Assembly: GCA_026874595.1 (NCBI GenBank)
Contig: CM049307.1
Coordinates: 75,182,643 to 75,246,642, forward strand
Origin: Sipunculus nudus
Taxonomy: Eukaryota; Annelida; Sipuncula; Golfingiida; Sipunculidae
Reading direction: 5' to 3'
DNA: 64,000 bases
Made by a program: the position numbers and the translations under genes. Shown here piece after piece: positions 63,961 through 64,000 of the stretch (position 1 is its first letter; the number at the start of each line of letters is the position of its first letter). Below the pieces are notes generated by a model that saw only the letters and a program-made list of their open reading frames with translations, was not told where the DNA came from and did not search any database.

Positions 63961-64000
63961 CTAATAATACAAAAGGTTTTCTGAAATAATACAAAATATT

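Overview
This is animal genomic DNA: AT-rich, with short GC-richer exons bounded by canonical GT-AG introns, long introns, and a heavy load of tandem and dispersed repeats. The dispersed elements that begin AGCTCAGCTGACTATAAGTC and carry a GTCC/GTCT tetranucleotide run look like repeats I associate with bivalve molluscs. A mollusc is my best inference; the sequence alone does not prove it.

Only two genes can be supported. (1) A nine-coding-exon gene on the plus strand (7275-48602) encodes a 626-residue FOXRED2-like (ERFAD) flavoprotein. It has an N-terminal signal peptide, a GAGPSG FAD-binding motif and a GRGNAA second dinucleotide-binding motif. All eight introns have usable GT-AG borders and the exons join in frame from ATG to TAA. 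(2) On the minus strand, the last three coding exons (61928-63614) of a TRAF/SIAH-type zinc-finger protein, possibly a RING E3 ligase, whose 5' part lies beyond the window. The two genes converge, with about 13 kb of repeat-rich DNA between them.

Layout: 1-7270 is upstream DNA with a 29-bp-type minisatellite (2950-3975) and a possible, weakly supported promoter/first exon (2316-2641). 7275-8837 holds coding exons 1-2. Intron 2 (8838-30703, about 22 kb) holds a foldback MITE, a 40-bp minisatellite of about 4.6 kb, a 56-bp minisatellite of about 3.7 kb and the first Helentron-like element. 30704-35874 holds exons 3-6. 37235-46075 holds two more Helentron-like elements on either side of exon 7. 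Exons 8-9 end at 48602. A fourth Helentron-like element lies at 52095-54482. Two abutting minisatellites (27 bp, then 24 bp) fill 55755-60545. The tail of the minus-strand gene closes the window.

The five minisatellite arrays total about 14 kb and the four Helentron-like elements about 13 kb, so these two classes alone are roughly two fifths of the window. No operon, CRISPR array, rRNA or intact tRNA was seen. I found no convincing new enzymatic or defence system. The most unusual material is structural: same-orientation Helentron-like copies with an interleaved inverted-repeat head, nested higher-order repeat structure in the minisatellites, a triplicated splice acceptor/start region in FOXRED2, and a phased palindrome cluster at 49788-49895.
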